From Cedecea colo (GTDB lineage Bacteria; Pseudomonadota; Gammaproteobacteria; Enterobacterales; Enterobacteriaceae): 64,000 nt of DNA. Position 1 is the stretch's first letter. Every line of letters starts with the position of its first letter. The stretch lies in assembly GCF_011808225.1 (NCBI RefSeq), contig NZ_SOYS01000001.1, positions 883,275-947,274 on the forward strand, read 5' to 3'. The position numbers and the translations under genes are program-made. Below the pieces are notes generated by a model that was not told where the DNA came from, made no database searches, and worked only from the letters and a program-made list of their open reading frames with translations. This document shows, in pieces, positions 30,064 to 41,002 of this stretch.

Positions 30064-30145
30064 GTTTTTTTATATCTTCAGAAAAATTTTGCTCAGACGG
30101 TCGTTAATATTCTGCTGCTTTTTTTGCAACTCTGCTGTCGCAAAG

Positions 30146-30751
30146 CTAATCGTGCTGGATAGCCTGCAGAGAGCCTTTTTGCAGGGCCTCTTTATAATGC
30201 TTACGGCAAACCGAGACGTAACGCTCATTGCCGCCGATGACCACCTGCTCGCCCTGATTATAAGGCCTCCCTTCGCTGTCCAGACGTAAAACCATGCTGG
30301 CTTTACGGCCACAGAAGCAAATAGTCTTTAGCTCTACCAGTTTATCTGACCATGCCAGCAAATATTGACTTCCGCTAAACAGCTCTCCGCGGAAATCAGT
30401 GCGCAGGCCGTAGCATAATACGGGAATATCTAATTCATCCACCACGTCTGATAAAGCATGCACCTGTTCACGCGTCAGGAACTGGCTCTCATCAACCAGA
30501 ACGCAATGTACGGGCGCACCTTCGTGCTCATTACGGATTTCATCAAACAGCGACGTAGAGGGGTTATACAGTTTCGCAGGCGACGACAAGCCGATACGCG
30601 AACTTACCTTTCCTGAACCATACCGATTATCAATTTCTGCGGTATAGACCAGTGTACGCATACCTCTTTCCTGATAATTCCAGGAAGACTGAAGTAACGC
30701 CGTGGATTTTCCGGCATTCATCGCCGAGTAGTAGAAATAGAGTTGCGCCAT
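30146..30751 (-). CDS. tdk: Thymidine kinase
   Basis: The protein has 201 residues. The P-loop is [11 protein letters not shown]. The DNA-salvage site has V-D-E-S-Q-F-L-T, where E. coli has V-D-E-C-Q-F-L-T, and the zinc cysteines occur in C-F-C-G-R-K-A and C-R-K-H-Y. It phosphorylates thymidine to dTMP. The C-terminus (A-I-Q-H-D) is four residues shorter than in E. coli. Start at 30751, upstream purine-rich. Confidence 0.97.
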   Translation of the reverse strand: MAQLYFYYSAMNAGKSTALLQSSWNYQERGMRTLVYTAEIDNRYGSGKVSSRIGLSSPAKLYNPSTSLFDEIRNEHEGAPVHCVLVDESQFLTREQVHALSDVVDELDIPVLCYGLRTDFRGELFSGSQYLLAWSDKLVELKTICFCGRKASMVLRLDSEGRPYNQGEQVVIGGNERYVSVCRKHYKEALQKGSLQAIQHD

Positions 30752-31305
30752 TCGCAGATAACCTAAGTTAAAGTGTAAATATTGTTAACAAGGGGATTAT
30801 ACCATAAGCCGCAGCCCCGGCCTGTGCCACAGTGCGCTCTTTGAACGTTAGCTGTGCGAATGGTGATATATAAGCGATTTCTAAAGAACGCTGCATCATA
30901 TAAGCCTGTTGGCTCTGCCGTAAAGCCCCTCTAACGCCCAGAGTTTTCAGCCTTTTTAATGCAGCCATGCAATTTAATACAACATTAATTAATATCACCT
31001 CATTAAGAATATTCAGCCATTAAAGCAATAATACCGAAGGCGGGTATTTAGCCATTGATGCTACATAACCGCAATTTTTCTAAGTTCACCCCCTGCCGTT
31101 GCTCCCGGAGCTGTTGTTGAAAAAGTGAGTTACACCTCTTTTTTTGTGGGTCACGTCAAGCCAAATTTAAGTTAGCGGAGTTTAATAAAAGCGGTAAATA
31201 ACCTGAAATTTTGGCATCCTTACATTTCCCCCTATTGCAGAAGTTAATTTAAGGCACTATTATTACTCCAACAAGCCACCCTAATATAAGTTTGAGATTA
31301 CTAAA
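30752..31305. other. tdk-hns intergenic region
   Basis: 554 bp without a supported gene, AT-rich especially 30960-31300, as expected of the autoregulated and curved hns promoter region. A 76-codon minus-strand frame at 30768-30998 is not supported. Confidence 0.6.
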
Positions 31306-31716
31306 ATGAGCGAAGCACTTAAAATTCTGAACAACATCCGTACTCTTCGTGCACAGGCAAGAGAATGCACTCTCGAAACTCTGGAAGAAATGCTGGAGAA
31401 ATTAGAAGTTGTAGTTAATGAACGCCGTGAAGAAGAAAATGCACAGGCTGCAGAAATTGAAGAGCGTACCCGTAAACTGCAACAATACCGTGAAATGCTG
31501 ATTGCAGACGGTATCGATCCTAACGAATTGCTGAACAGTATGGCTGCTGTTAAATCAGCAGGCAAAGCTAAGCGTGCTGCACGTCCGGCTAAATATCAGT
31601 ACATTGACGAAAACGGCGAAACCAAAACCTGGACTGGTCAGGGTCGTACTCCTGCCGTAATCAAAAAAGCAATGGAAGATCAGGGCAAAAAACTGGAAGA
31701 TTTCCTGATTGCCTGA
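31306..31716 (+). CDS. hns: Nucleoid protein H-NS
   Basis: The protein has 136 residues starting [20 protein letters not shown]. The N-terminal half is a coiled coil for dimerisation (about 1-64), a linker follows, and the C-terminal DNA-binding domain holds the AT-hook-like T-W-T-G-Q-G-R-T-P motif (Q-G-R). It silences AT-rich and horizontally acquired DNA. It is divergently oriented from tdk, and convergent with uge. Confidence 0.98.
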   Translation: MSEALKILNNIRTLRAQARECTLETLEEMLEKLEVVVNERREEENAQAAEIEERTRKLQQYREMLIADGIDPNELLNSMAAVKSAGKAKRAARPAKYQYIDENGETKTWTGQGRTPAVIKKAMEDQGKKLEDFLIA

Positions 31717-31746
31717 GCCTTATGCTTTAAGTGTGCTGCTTATTAA

Positions 31747-31770
31747 ATCCCGCCCCGGCGGGATTTTTTT
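31747..31770 (+). terminator. hns terminator
   Basis: ATCCCGCC (31747-31754), CC and GGCGGGAT (31757-31764) followed by seven T. Confidence 0.92.
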
Positions 31771-31780
31771 ATGCCTGCAA

Positions 31781-31807
31781 TAAAAAAGGAAGCCGCCGCT
31801 TCCTTTT
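31781..31807 (-). terminator. Terminator of the galU-ugd-uge operon
   Basis: Stem AAGGAAGC, loop CGCC and GCTTCCTT; the run of A before it gives a six-T tract on the minus strand. It lies 7 bases from the uge stop. Confidence 0.85.
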
Positions 31808-31813
31808 TCCTGA

Positions 31814-32824
31814 TTAGCTTACTTTGTAGAATGTTTTATACCATTCAACAAAACGCGCTACGCCGTCTGCGACAGAGGTTTCCGGCTTAAAGTCTATGGC
31901 ATCATATAACGCGCTCGTATCGGCGCTCGTTTCCAGCACGTCACCCGGCTGCATCGGCATCATATTCTTCTGCGCAACCTTGCCCAGCGCGGTTTCAAGC
32001 GCGGTAATATAATCCATCAGCGTCACCGGATCGCTATTACCAATGTTATATACGCGATAAGGTGCAGAACTGGTTGCCGGCGAGCCTTGTTCAACCGTCC
32101 ATGAAGCATCGGTTTGCGGAACGATATCCTGCAAACGCACGATCGCTTCGGCAATATCATCAATGTAAGTAAAGTCACGGCGCATTTGCCCGTGGTTGTA
32201 TACATCAATACTATTACCCTCAACGATTGCGCGGGTGAATTTAAATAACGCCATATCCGGACGACCCCACGGGCCATAAACGGTGAAAAAGCGCAGCCCC
32301 GTTGTCGGTAAGCCATATAAATGTGAATAGGTGTGCGACATCAATTCGTTGGCTTTTTTGGTCGCGGCATATAAAGAGACCGGATGATCGACGGAATCAT
32401 CGGTTGAGAATGGCAGCTTACGATTTAACCCATACACGGAACTGGATGAGGCATACAGCAAATGCCCCACTTTATTATGGCGACAACCTTCCAGCACATT
32501 CAGATGCCCGGTTAGGTTTGAATCGGCATAAGCATGAGGGTTATCGATTGAATAACGTACACCCGCCTGCGCGGCCAGATGAATGACGCGATCGAACTGC
32601 TGGATAGCAAATAGCTGCTCCATCGCGCTGCGGTCGGCAAGATCAATTTTTTCGAACTGAAAACGGGAATGGGGTTTAAGTAAATCAAGACGGGCGAGCT
32701 TGAGGTTAACATCATAATAGTCATTCAGGTTATCAATACCGATAACCTGGTGACCGGCAGCAAGCAGACGCTCGCTAACATGAAATCCAATAAAGCCTGC
32801 TGCGCCGGTAACCAGAAATTTCAT
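31814..32824 (-). CDS. uge: UDP-glucuronate 4-epimerase-type NAD-dependent epimerase
   Basis: The protein has 336 residues, an extended SDR. The NAD site is G-A-A-G-F-I-G-F-H, the catalytic motif Y-A-A-T-K-K near residue 150 with S-S-S-S-V-Y before it, and the long N-P-x-A-Y-x-D-S-N-L region typical of UDP-GlcA 4-epimerases (Uge, GalE-like group). It lies 14 bases after ugd, which produces UDP-glucuronate, so UDP-galacturonate for LPS core or capsule is the likely product. Substrate specificity is inferred from the ugd neighbour and sequence style. Confidence 0.85.
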   Translation of the reverse strand: MKFLVTGAAGFIGFHVSERLLAAGHQVIGIDNLNDYYDVNLKLARLDLLKPHSRFQFEKIDLADRSAMEQLFAIQQFDRVIHLAAQAGVRYSIDNPHAYADSNLTGHLNVLEGCRHNKVGHLLYASSSSVYGLNRKLPFSTDDSVDHPVSLYAATKKANELMSHTYSHLYGLPTTGLRFFTVYGPWGRPDMALFKFTRAIVEGNSIDVYNHGQMRRDFTYIDDIAEAIVRLQDIVPQTDASWTVEQGSPATSSAPYRVYNIGNSDPVTLMDYITALETALGKVAQKNMMPMQPGDVLETSADTSALYDAIDFKPETSVADGVARFVEWYKTFYKVS

Positions 32825-32838
32825 ACAACCCTCATTTA

Positions 32839-34179
32839 TTATGCAATATTGATAGATGCTCCGCGGCCAATTGCGTAATAAACAAAACCGCGTTTGCTGA
32901 GTCTTTCAGGATCATACAGGTTACGGCCGTCAAAGATAACGGGTTGCTTCAGGGATTTCTTGATGGCATCAAAATCCGGCACACGGAAGCTTTGCCATTC
33001 GGTACAAATAACCAGCGCATCCGCGTCCTGAAGCGCAGCTTCTTTCGTGCCCATTAGCTTCAGATCGCTACGGTGGCCGTAGATGCGCTGGGTTTCATCC
33101 ATAGCTTCTGGATCATACGCCTGCACCTGCGCCCCGCGTTCCCACAGCGCTTCCATCAGGACGCGGCTGGAGGCCTCACGCATATCATCGGTATTAGGTT
33201 TGAAAGAAAGCCCCCACAGCGCGAAGGTTTTGCCCTTCAGGTCTTCACCAAAATGACGATGAATAAATTCAGGAAGCTTCATCTTTTGCGCATGGTTAAC
33301 CTGCTCAACCGCCTGCAGCAGGCGTGGCTGGTAGCCAATTTGTTCGGCGGTACGAATCAGCGCCTGCACGTCTTTCGGGAAGCAAGAACCGCCGTAACCG
33401 CAGCCAGGATAGATAAAGTGATAGCCAATACGCGGATCGGAACCAATGCCCTGACGCACTTTTTCAACGTCGGCGCCTAACCGTTCCGCCAGGTTTGAAA
33501 TCTCGTTCATAAAGCTGATTTTGGTCGCCAGCATACAGTTAGCGGCATACTTGGTCAGCTCGGCGCTGCGGATATCCATCAGGATCATACGATCGTGGTT
33601 GCGGTTAAACGGCTCGTAGAGTTCACGCAGCAGGTCCACCACATCTTCGTTATCCGTACCAATGACGATACGTTCAGGACGCATACAGTCAGAAACTGCG
33701 GCGCCCTCTTTAAGAAATTCAGGGTTTGAGACGACGTCAAACGGGATAGTTTCGCCGCGCTCTTTAAGCGTTTGCTCCATTACGCTGCGAACTTTATCCG
33801 CCGTGCCCACGGGAACAGTAGATTTATCCAGCACCACTTTATGAGAAGTCATGTACTGCGCGATGGTGCGGGCGACTGCGGCCACGTATTTCAGATCCGC
33901 AGAGCCGTCTTCGTCTGGCGGTGTCCCCACGGCGATAAACTGCATCTCGCCATGATGCACGCCCATTTCAGCGTCGGTGCTGAATGAGAGACGGCCTTCT
34001 TCGTAGTTTTTCTTCACCAGCGGCGTCAGACCCGGCTCAAAGATCGGGATCTCGCCGTTTTTCAGGTTTTCTACTTTCTTTACATCGACATCGATACACA
34101 TAACTTCATGGCCGACTTCTGCAAGCACTGCGGCCTGGACAAGCCCAACGTAGCCGATACCAAATACGGTAACTTTCAT
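32839..34179 (-). CDS. ugd: UDP-glucose 6-dehydrogenase
   Basis: The protein has 446 residues. It begins [20 protein letters not shown] (NAD-binding G-x-G-x-x-G). The catalytic cysteine is in [12 protein letters not shown]. It oxidises UDP-glucose to UDP-glucuronate. It is the longer class (about 446 residues) and not the 388-residue Ugd of the E. coli cps locus. It lies between galU and uge; the three genes form a linear pathway on one strand. Confidence 0.95.
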   Translation of the reverse strand: MKVTVFGIGYVGLVQAAVLAEVGHEVMCIDVDVKKVENLKNGEIPIFEPGLTPLVKKNYEEGRLSFSTDAEMGVHHGEMQFIAVGTPPDEDGSADLKYVAAVARTIAQYMTSHKVVLDKSTVPVGTADKVRSVMEQTLKERGETIPFDVVSNPEFLKEGAAVSDCMRPERIVIGTDNEDVVDLLRELYEPFNRNHDRMILMDIRSAELTKYAANCMLATKISFMNEISNLAERLGADVEKVRQGIGSDPRIGYHFIYPGCGYGGSCFPKDVQALIRTAEQIGYQPRLLQAVEQVNHAQKMKLPEFIHRHFGEDLKGKTFALWGLSFKPNTDDMREASSRVLMEALWERGAQVQAYDPEAMDETQRIYGHRSDLKLMGTKEAALQDADALVICTEWQSFRVPDFDAIKKSLKQPVIFDGRNLYDPERLSKRGFVYYAIGRGASINIA

Positions 34180-34203
34180 CTTTCTATCCTGCGTTGAATT
34201 GAA

Positions 34204-35112
34204 TTACTTCTTCGTGCCAACGGTCTCTTCAAGCCAGGCTTTGAAATCTTCGCCGAGGGTCTGGTGACGGATGCCGTATTCCACAAACGCCTGCATGTAG
34301 CCCAGTTTGTTACCGCAGTCATGGCTCACGCCTTTCATGTGGTAGGCTTCAACGGTCTGTTTTTCCATCAGCATAGCGATAGAGTCGGTCAGCTGAATTT
34401 CGTCGCCCGCGCCCGGAGGCGTTTTGGACAGCAGCGGCCAGATGTCGGCGTTCAGGACATAGCGCCCGACCACGGCAAGATTCGATGGGGCAACGCTGGC
34501 TTTAGGTTTCTCAACGATACCGACCATCGGCACGCTGTCGCCTTCGTTTAGCTCAACGCCTTTACAGTCAACTACGCCATAGGCGGTAACATCTTCTACA
34601 GGCTCAACCATAATCTGGCTGTAACCGGTAGCATCAAAACGTTTAATCATCTCTGCCAGGTTATCCTGGGAAAGATCGGATTCAAATTCGTCGAGGATAA
34701 CGTCCGGCAGAATAACCGCTACGGGCTCGTCGCCGACCACGGGATGAGCACACAACACCGCATGGCCCAGGCCTTTGGCCAGCCCCTGACGGACCTGCAT
34801 AATAGTGACGTGCGGCGGGCAAATCGCCTGAACTTCATCCAGTAGCTGACGCTTCACGCGTTTTTCCAGCATGGCTTCCAGCTCGAAGCTGGTATCGAAG
34901 TGGTTTTCGATGGAATTTTTCGAAGAGTGCGTCACCAGAACAATTTCAGTAATTCCCGCCGCAATACATTCGTTCACGACATACTGAATTAATGGTTTAT
35001 CTACCAGCGGCAGCATCTCTTTCGGTATTGCCTTAGTAGCTGGCAACATACGCGTTCCCAATCCCGCAACAGGGATTACTGCTTTTCTAACTTTAGAATT
35101 AATGGCAGCCAT
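34204..35112 (-). CDS. galU: UTP-glucose-1-phosphate uridylyltransferase
   Basis: The protein has 302 residues starting [20 protein letters not shown] (upstream ATG eight codons earlier ignored; E. coli GalU has the same length and start, and AGGAGG precedes). The nucleotide-binding motif is [11 protein letters not shown]. It makes UDP-glucose from glucose-1-phosphate for LPS, trehalose and capsule. First gene of the operon with ugd and uge. Confidence 0.97.
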   Translation of the reverse strand: MAAINSKVRKAVIPVAGLGTRMLPATKAIPKEMLPLVDKPLIQYVVNECIAAGITEIVLVTHSSKNSIENHFDTSFELEAMLEKRVKRQLLDEVQAICPPHVTIMQVRQGLAKGLGHAVLCAHPVVGDEPVAVILPDVILDEFESDLSQDNLAEMIKRFDATGYSQIMVEPVEDVTAYGVVDCKGVELNEGDSVPMVGIVEKPKASVAPSNLAVVGRYVLNADIWPLLSKTPPGAGDEIQLTDSIAMLMEKQTVEAYHMKGVSHDCGNKLGYMQAFVEYGIRHQTLGEDFKAWLEETVGTKK

Positions 35113-35313
35113 TGAAAAACCTCCTGGACTGGTCAAGTGGTAAACTTGTTCGTCAATTTAAAAACGCGTTCGAGTATATCAGCTTAAAATCTAAATCTGC
35201 CGCTGATTACCCGCCGCGCGGGTAATTTAAGACTAATACGAATCGGTATGATGCGATATTATCACCAGCCCAGACGGGGGAGAAAAACTAAATGTAATCA
35301 GTGGCTCAGGTGC

Positions 35314-36327
35314 TCATTCCGCAGACAACATTAAGCGTAAACGACCGCCTGCACCCCATACCTGACACTGCCAGGCATCACAACTCTGGCTGATTTGATT
35401 CAGATAAGTATTACCCAAAGTTCCTAATGGCACACCATTACTGACCTGAATTTGATGCTCGCCGGTATTTAAGGTTGCATTAAGACCGGCGGAAACCAGA
35501 ATGAGGTTTTTTAATGCGCTGTGATAATAGCCAACGATGAGCGGAAATTGTCCGGTCAGATTTGCCTGACGCAATAACTGGTTCACCTGTTTAAGCAAAT
35601 TACCTAATTCCGGCAAGCGTTGGCGCTGATGGGAAAGCTGTTCCTGAAGCAGACCGTTAAAGAGCGCACGCAGCAATAATGCGGCCAGCACGCCGTTATC
35701 TCCGGCACGCGTGACGTCCAGACAATAAAACGCGAGATCGTTTTCAGAGAGCGGTGCGATATCAAGCACAAGGCCTGGCTCATCGGCGGCGACAAGCTGA
35801 CGGTAGTTAACCCGGCAATGGGACATGACCTGCTGAACCGGCGGCTGCAATTCCTGAAGCAGTTTTGCGGCGGCCTGTGGGTCACTCACCAACGCATCCC
35901 AGTCCTGGAAGAGACGCTCTTCTTCTTCGACACGAGAGTTAAACATTGTTGGATAGAGGCAGGCGAAGACGGTTTCACGCAGGCGATTGAGGTCTTTTAT
36001 CGGTTTTAGCAGCACGTCCTGCACGCCCAGGCGCAGCGCTTTAGCGATATCCGACATATTTTCCGTCGCGGAAATCACCAGGATAGGAAGCTGATTGCCT
36101 TCGTTACGAATATGCTCAACCAGTTTCAACCCGTTCATGCGCGGCATAGCCAGATCGCAGATCAGCAGATCGGGCGACACGCCCAGCATTTTTTCCAGCG
36201 CATCAATACCGTCCCGCGCTAAAGAGGTGACGGCACCAAGCGAGGAGAGATAGCTATCCAAAAGGGAGCGGAAAACGGGCTCATCTTCAACGATGAGAAT
36301 CTGTTTCCCCGCAAGTGGCTGTGTCAT
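35314..36327 (-). CDS. rssB: RssB, response-regulator adaptor for RpoS proteolysis
   Basis: The protein has 337 residues. The receiver domain has the phosphoacceptor Asp58 (L-L-I-C-D-L-A-M-P). The C-terminal half is a degenerate PP2C-type domain. It delivers sigma S to ClpXP. It follows rssA with 93 bases between. Confidence 0.97.
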   Translation of the reverse strand: MTQPLAGKQILIVEDEPVFRSLLDSYLSSLGAVTSLARDGIDALEKMLGVSPDLLICDLAMPRMNGLKLVEHIRNEGNQLPILVISATENMSDIAKALRLGVQDVLLKPIKDLNRLRETVFACLYPTMFNSRVEEEERLFQDWDALVSDPQAAAKLLQELQPPVQQVMSHCRVNYRQLVAADEPGLVLDIAPLSENDLAFYCLDVTRAGDNGVLAALLLRALFNGLLQEQLSHQRQRLPELGNLLKQVNQLLRQANLTGQFPLIVGYYHSALKNLILVSAGLNATLNTGEHQIQVSNGVPLGTLGNTYLNQISQSCDAWQCQVWGAGGRLRLMLSAE

Positions 36328-36420
36328 GCTCTCTCCTCTGCCTGATAATCAATAAATAGTGGCATGGTATGGCTCTGAGCGCCCGTCAGAATTACCTGAA
36401 GATGTATAAAATCCCAACGT

Positions 36421-37329
36421 TCAGTCATGGGTACGAACCAGCGGCAACAGTTCATCCATCTTTTTTTCTACCGCCTGAGACCCGGCAGTGATGGCTTCCG
36501 CTGCACGATGGAAATCCAGCGTAGAGATTTGCGGGCAGAACGGCTGCAGTAAAATATCCGGCGGATCGCCCGCCATGCGGTTACGTTTCAGACGGTTTTC
36601 CAGCACCTGAATCGAGGTGGTCATGATTTCCATTGCCGTCGGCGACGTGAAGGCTCGCCGGGTTTTCATTTTTCCCAGTTGCTCACGCAGACGACCGTGC
36701 CAGGTGGTGGATTGCCCAACGTCTTCTTTTATCGACCCGCTTACATTTATGGACAGTAAATCCTGTTGCATCAGATGGGCGTCATGCTGCAAATCTACAG
36801 CGATAACGATATCCGCGCCAAGCGCACGCGTTAGCGAGACAGGAACTGGATTCACCACCGCGCCATCCACCAGCCAGTAGCCGTTATAGCTCACCGGTGA
36901 AAGAAGGCCCGGCATACTGCACGAGGCGCGTACAGCCTGATGCAGATCGCCGTCGGTAAACCAAAGTTCACGACCGGTACTCAGATTACACGCCACGGAT
37001 CCAAAGCGCAGATGGCAACCTTCGATTGATTCTTCGGGGATAATTTTGCGAACGTTGTTAAAAACTCTTTCGCCGCGCAGTAAACCTCCGCGACGCCAGG
37101 AAAGGTCCATCAGACGTAAAACGTCCCAATAGCCAAACGATCTTACCCAATGTTCCATGACGGATAACCGATCGCAGGCGTAAGCAGCGCCAACCAGCGC
37201 CCCTACCGAACAACCCGCAACGATATCAATCTGTATACCTGCCCGCTTTAACGCATTGATCACGCCAATATGTGCCCAACCTTTTGCTGCTCCCGACCCT
37301 AACGCCAGGCCGATTTTTACCTGTCTCAT
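36421..37329 (-). CDS. rssA: RssA, patatin-like phospholipase family
   Basis: The protein has 302 residues from the ATG at 37329 (M-R-Q-V-K-I-G-L-A-L-G); the frame opens 17 codons earlier, but this start matches E. coli RssA. Patatin motifs: oxyanion G-S-G-A-A-K-G-W, nucleophile Ser41 in G-C-S-V-G, and D-G-A-V-V-N-P with the catalytic Asp. The enzymatic role is unproven. Confidence 0.94.
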   Translation of the reverse strand: MRQVKIGLALGSGAAKGWAHIGVINALKRAGIQIDIVAGCSVGALVGAAYACDRLSVMEHWVRSFGYWDVLRLMDLSWRRGGLLRGERVFNNVRKIIPEESIEGCHLRFGSVACNLSTGRELWFTDGDLHQAVRASCSMPGLLSPVSYNGYWLVDGAVVNPVPVSLTRALGADIVIAVDLQHDAHLMQQDLLSINVSGSIKEDVGQSTTWHGRLREQLGKMKTRRAFTSPTAMEIMTTSIQVLENRLKRNRMAGDPPDILLQPFCPQISTLDFHRAAEAITAGSQAVEKKMDELLPLVRTHD

Positions 37330-37440
37330 TCCGCCTCGGTCAATCTCTTCAGGATTTGCATCCCGTGGCGCCTTCGCCAATGCTCAGTTAACATAGCGCT
37401 GCCTGGCGTCATCACGCCGATTACTTTTTAAGGAGTTACT

Positions 37441-37899
37441 GTGGCGCAACTTTGTCCCTGTGGCAGCGGTTTGGAGTATAGCCTATGTTGCCAGCCTTAC
37501 CTACGCGGCGACAGCCTGCCTATGACACCGGCACAGCTTATGCGTTCACGCTATTGTGCATATGTGATGCAGGACGCGGAATATCTGCTTGCAACATGGC
37601 ATCCGGAAGCGCGCCATGAAACGCTACGAGCTGATATTTCTGCCAGTTTTACCGGCACGCAGTGGCTCGGTTTAACCATCTTTGAAGAGGCTAATGGCCT
37701 GAGCAGTAACGAAGGATATGTTAGTTTTGTAGCGCGTTTTGCAGATCAAGGCCGTGAAAGCGCCGTTATCGAACGTTCCCGTTTTTTAAAAGAATCTGGT
37801 CGGTGGTATTATATCGACGGTACGCGCCCTCAGTTGGGTCGTAACGACCCTTGCCCATGCGGCTCGGGGAAAAAATTTAAAAAATGTTGTGGGCGGTAA
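37441..37899 (+). CDS. ychJ: YchJ, SEC-C motif protein
   Basis: The protein has 152 residues and starts with GTG (AAGGAG 9 bases upstream), reading [16 protein letters not shown]. It carries a SEC-C zinc motif at both ends ([23 protein letters not shown]) around a YchJ domain (NTF2-like). Function unknown. Divergent from rssA. Confidence 0.95.
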   Translation: MAQLCPCGSGLEYSLCCQPYLRGDSLPMTPAQLMRSRYCAYVMQDAEYLLATWHPEARHETLRADISASFTGTQWLGLTIFEEANGLSSNEGYVSFVARFADQGRESAVIERSRFLKESGRWYYIDGTRPQLGRNDPCPCGSGKKFKKCCGR

Positions 37900-37959
37900 G
37901 CTTCCGGGCCGTAACCACACTCTTATTTAGCAAACACCGTTCACAGGATTTACCAAGCG

Positions 37960-38802
37960 ATGCAAGCACTGCAACGAAAAGTACTTCGCACTATCTGCCC
38001 TGACGCAAAGGGTCTGATCGCCAAAATCACCAACATCTGTTACAAGCACGAATTAAATATCGTGCAAAACAACGAGTTCGTCGATCACCGCACCGGCCGC
38101 TTTTTCATGCGCACCGAACTTGAAGGGATCTTTAACGACACCACCCTGCTTGCCGACCTGGACGGAGCGTTGCCCGAAGGCTCCGTGCGCGAACTGACGC
38201 CAGCAGGTCATCGCCGCATCGTTATTCTGGTTACCAAAGAAGCCCACTGTCTGGGCGATCTGCTGATGAAAGCCACCTACGGCGGTCTGGACGTTGAAAT
38301 AGCTGCCGTTATCGGCAATCACGACACGTTACGCACGCTGGTAGAACGCTTCGATATCCCCTTCCAGCTTGTCAGTCATGAAGGCATGACTCGCGAGGAA
38401 CACGATACGCAGATGGCAGACGCCATTGCCGCTTACGAACCAGACTATGTAGTACTGGCGAAATACATGCGCGTGCTTACCCCTTCGTTCGTGTCACGCT
38501 TCCCGAATCAGATAATCAATATTCACCACTCGTTCCTGCCGGCATTTATCGGCGCACGCCCTTATCACCAGGCGTATGAGCGCGGCGTGAAGATTATCGG
38601 TGCCACTGCGCACTACGTGAATGACAATCTGGATGAAGGCCCGATCATCATGCAGGACGTGATTCACGTGGATCACACCTATACCGCAGAAGATATGATG
38701 CGCGCAGGCCGCGACGTGGAAAAAAATGTTCTGAGCCGTGCCCTGTATCAGGTGCTGGCCCAGCGCGTGTTTGTTTACGGCAACCGCACTATTATTTTGT
38801 AA
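37960..38802 (+). CDS. purU: Formyltetrahydrofolate deformylase
   Basis: The protein has 280 residues. An N-terminal ACT domain (1-80) precedes the formyl transferase-like domain with N-I-H-H-S-F-L-P-A-F near 190 and L-D-E-G-P-I-I near 230. It releases formate from 10-formyl-THF for PurT and balances one-carbon pools. Confidence 0.97.
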   Translation: MQALQRKVLRTICPDAKGLIAKITNICYKHELNIVQNNEFVDHRTGRFFMRTELEGIFNDTTLLADLDGALPEGSVRELTPAGHRRIVILVTKEAHCLGDLLMKATYGGLDVEIAAVIGNHDTLRTLVERFDIPFQLVSHEGMTREEHDTQMADAIAAYEPDYVVLAKYMRVLTPSFVSRFPNQIINIHHSFLPAFIGARPYHQAYERGVKIIGATAHYVNDNLDEGPIIMQDVIHVDHTYTAEDMMRAGRDVEKNVLSRALYQVLAQRVFVYGNRTIIL

Positions 38803-38882
38803 TTACCCGCGGATGAATCGTTTAGCTTTACAACGTTACGCGTAAAAAAACGGCAAACGATTCATTTTCTTACAGCGAAAGC

Positions 38883-38910
38883 TTTACAGCGACGCTTCAT
38901 TTGATATGAT
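38883..38910 (+). promoter_or_regulatory. tRNA-Tyr promoter
   Basis: The -35 is TTTACA (38883-38888) and the -10 TATGAT (38905-38910), 16 bases apart, followed by the GC-rich discriminator GCGCCCC. It is nearly the same as the E. coli tyrT promoter, where the discriminator gives stringent control. Confidence 0.88.
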
Positions 38911-38959
38911 GCGCCCCGCCTCCAGCTAAGGAAGCAGACCAGTAAAGGGTAGGCCCCGT

Positions 38960-39080
38960 GGTGGAGTTCCCGAGCGATCATCAGGGAGCTGACTGTAAAT
39001 CTGCCGTCATCGACTTCGAAGGTTTGACTCGAGCGATGCGAGAGAACGTGGCGACAGCAACGTTTATCCTCCCACCGCCA
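38960..39080 (+). pseudogene. Decayed, chimeric tRNA-Tyr
   Basis: The first 70 bases follow tRNA-Tyr (GGTGGAGTTCCCGAGCG, then ACTGTAAATCTGCCGTC with the GTA anticodon), but the D-arm is altered (ATCATCAGGGAG) and the anticodon stem has a mismatch (GCTGA/TCTGC). In the T-loop the sequence switches to the downstream tandem-repeat sequence (GACTCGAGCGATGCGAGAGA) and reaches a tRNA-like end CCTCCCACCGCCA about 35 bases late. The result is a tRNA that cannot fold. Probably a recombination product between a tRNA-Tyr and a repeat unit. Confidence 0.8.
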
Positions 39081-39131
39081 AAGTGGCAGTAATTAGTAAG
39101 CTGGTTTTTGACTTAAATATCTATACCCCGT

Positions 39132-40060
<929 letters not shown>

Positions 40061-40272
40061 TCAACTTTTCGAATCGCACATATTCCATATTCCCATCAGG
40101 AAAGGATGTAACCTACCTAACCTGTCCAACTTTTCGATGGATGGCGCATTCGATTATGCCCCCTACGCATAACCGTGCATTGATTATTCGCTTACCTACC
40201 CTGCAATCCATCGGTTCAGGTTTTGTAGGGCGGGTAAGCGTGAGCGTGAGCGTCACCCGCGCGGCGCACACG
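40061..40272. other. Intergenic stretch after the tRNA repeats
   Basis: No supported gene. It holds an inverted repeat GCGGGT (40230-40235) / ACCCGC (40255-40260) around GCGTGAGCGTGAGCGTC, REP-like in character. Confidence 0.5.
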
Positions 40273-40273
40273 C

Positions 40274-40302
40274 AAAAAAATACCCGACCAAAGCCGGGTA
40301 TT
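40274..40302 (-). terminator. Terminator of the nar operon
   Basis: On the minus strand AATACCCG (40302-40295), loop GCTTTGGT and CGGGTATT, then a T run (40280-40274), 21 bases past the narI stop. Confidence 0.9.
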
Positions 40303-40322
40303 CGTCATCAATTATTAAGTAT

Positions 40323-41000
40323 TCAGCGACGAGCGCGAACAACCTGATACCTGCGCGTCAGATATTCTACCGGCGCGCTCCATATATGCACCAGGCGGGT
40401 GAACGGAAACAGTAAGAACAGCGTCATACCCAGCACCAGGTGCATGCGGAAGATAAACGCCACGCCGTCCAGATGCGCAGATGCGCCGCCCTGGAAGGTC
40501 ACAACCGACTGCGCCCAGCCTACCAGCTTCATCATCTCGCTGCCGTCCATATGCTGCGCTGAGAAAGGAATGGTAATCAGACCCAGCGCGCACTGAATCA
40601 TCAGCAGGCTTAAGATAAGAATATCGGCGACGGTAGACGTCGCGCGGATACGTGGATTGAACAGGCGACGTTTAAGCAGCAGCAAACCGCCCACCAGCGT
40701 CAGCACGCCACAGGCGCCACCGGCAATCATCGCCATTTTCTGCTTCACATCAACCGGTAAGAATGACTCGTACATCCAGTGCGGGGTCAGCATACCGAGT
40801 AAATGGCCGGCAAAAATTCCCAGAATCCCGATATGGAACAGGTTTGACGCCAGGTTCATGCCTTTCCTGTCGAGCATCTGGCTGGAGCCTGCTTTCCACG
40901 TATACTGGCCGTAGTCATAGCGCAGCCAGCTGCCCAGCAGGAATACCGTACCGCAAAGGTACGGATAGATGTCATAGAAGAACACATTCAGAAAATGCAT
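40323..41000 (-). CDS. narI: Respiratory nitrate reductase gamma subunit (cytochrome b)
   Basis: The protein has 225 residues from the ATG at 41000 (GGAGGAG upstream); the frame could begin at GTG 41006, but the chosen start matches E. coli. Five membrane helices carry two b hemes; it takes electrons from quinol and passes them to NarH. Start [20 protein letters not shown]. Confidence 0.96.
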   Translation of the reverse strand: MHFLNVFFYDIYPYLCGTVFLLGSWLRYDYGQYTWKAGSSQMLDRKGMNLASNLFHIGILGIFAGHLLGMLTPHWMYESFLPVDVKQKMAMIAGGACGVLTLVGGLLLLKRRLFNPRIRATSTVADILILSLLMIQCALGLITIPFSAQHMDGSEMMKLVGWAQSVVTFQGGASAHLDGVAFIFRMHLVLGMTLFLLFPFTRLVHIWSAPVEYLTRRYQVVRARR

Positions 41001-41002
41001 TA

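Noticed and set aside
30768-30998. 76-codon minus-strand frame upstream of tdk
   Set aside because: No start signal or recognised family; it covers the tdk promoter.
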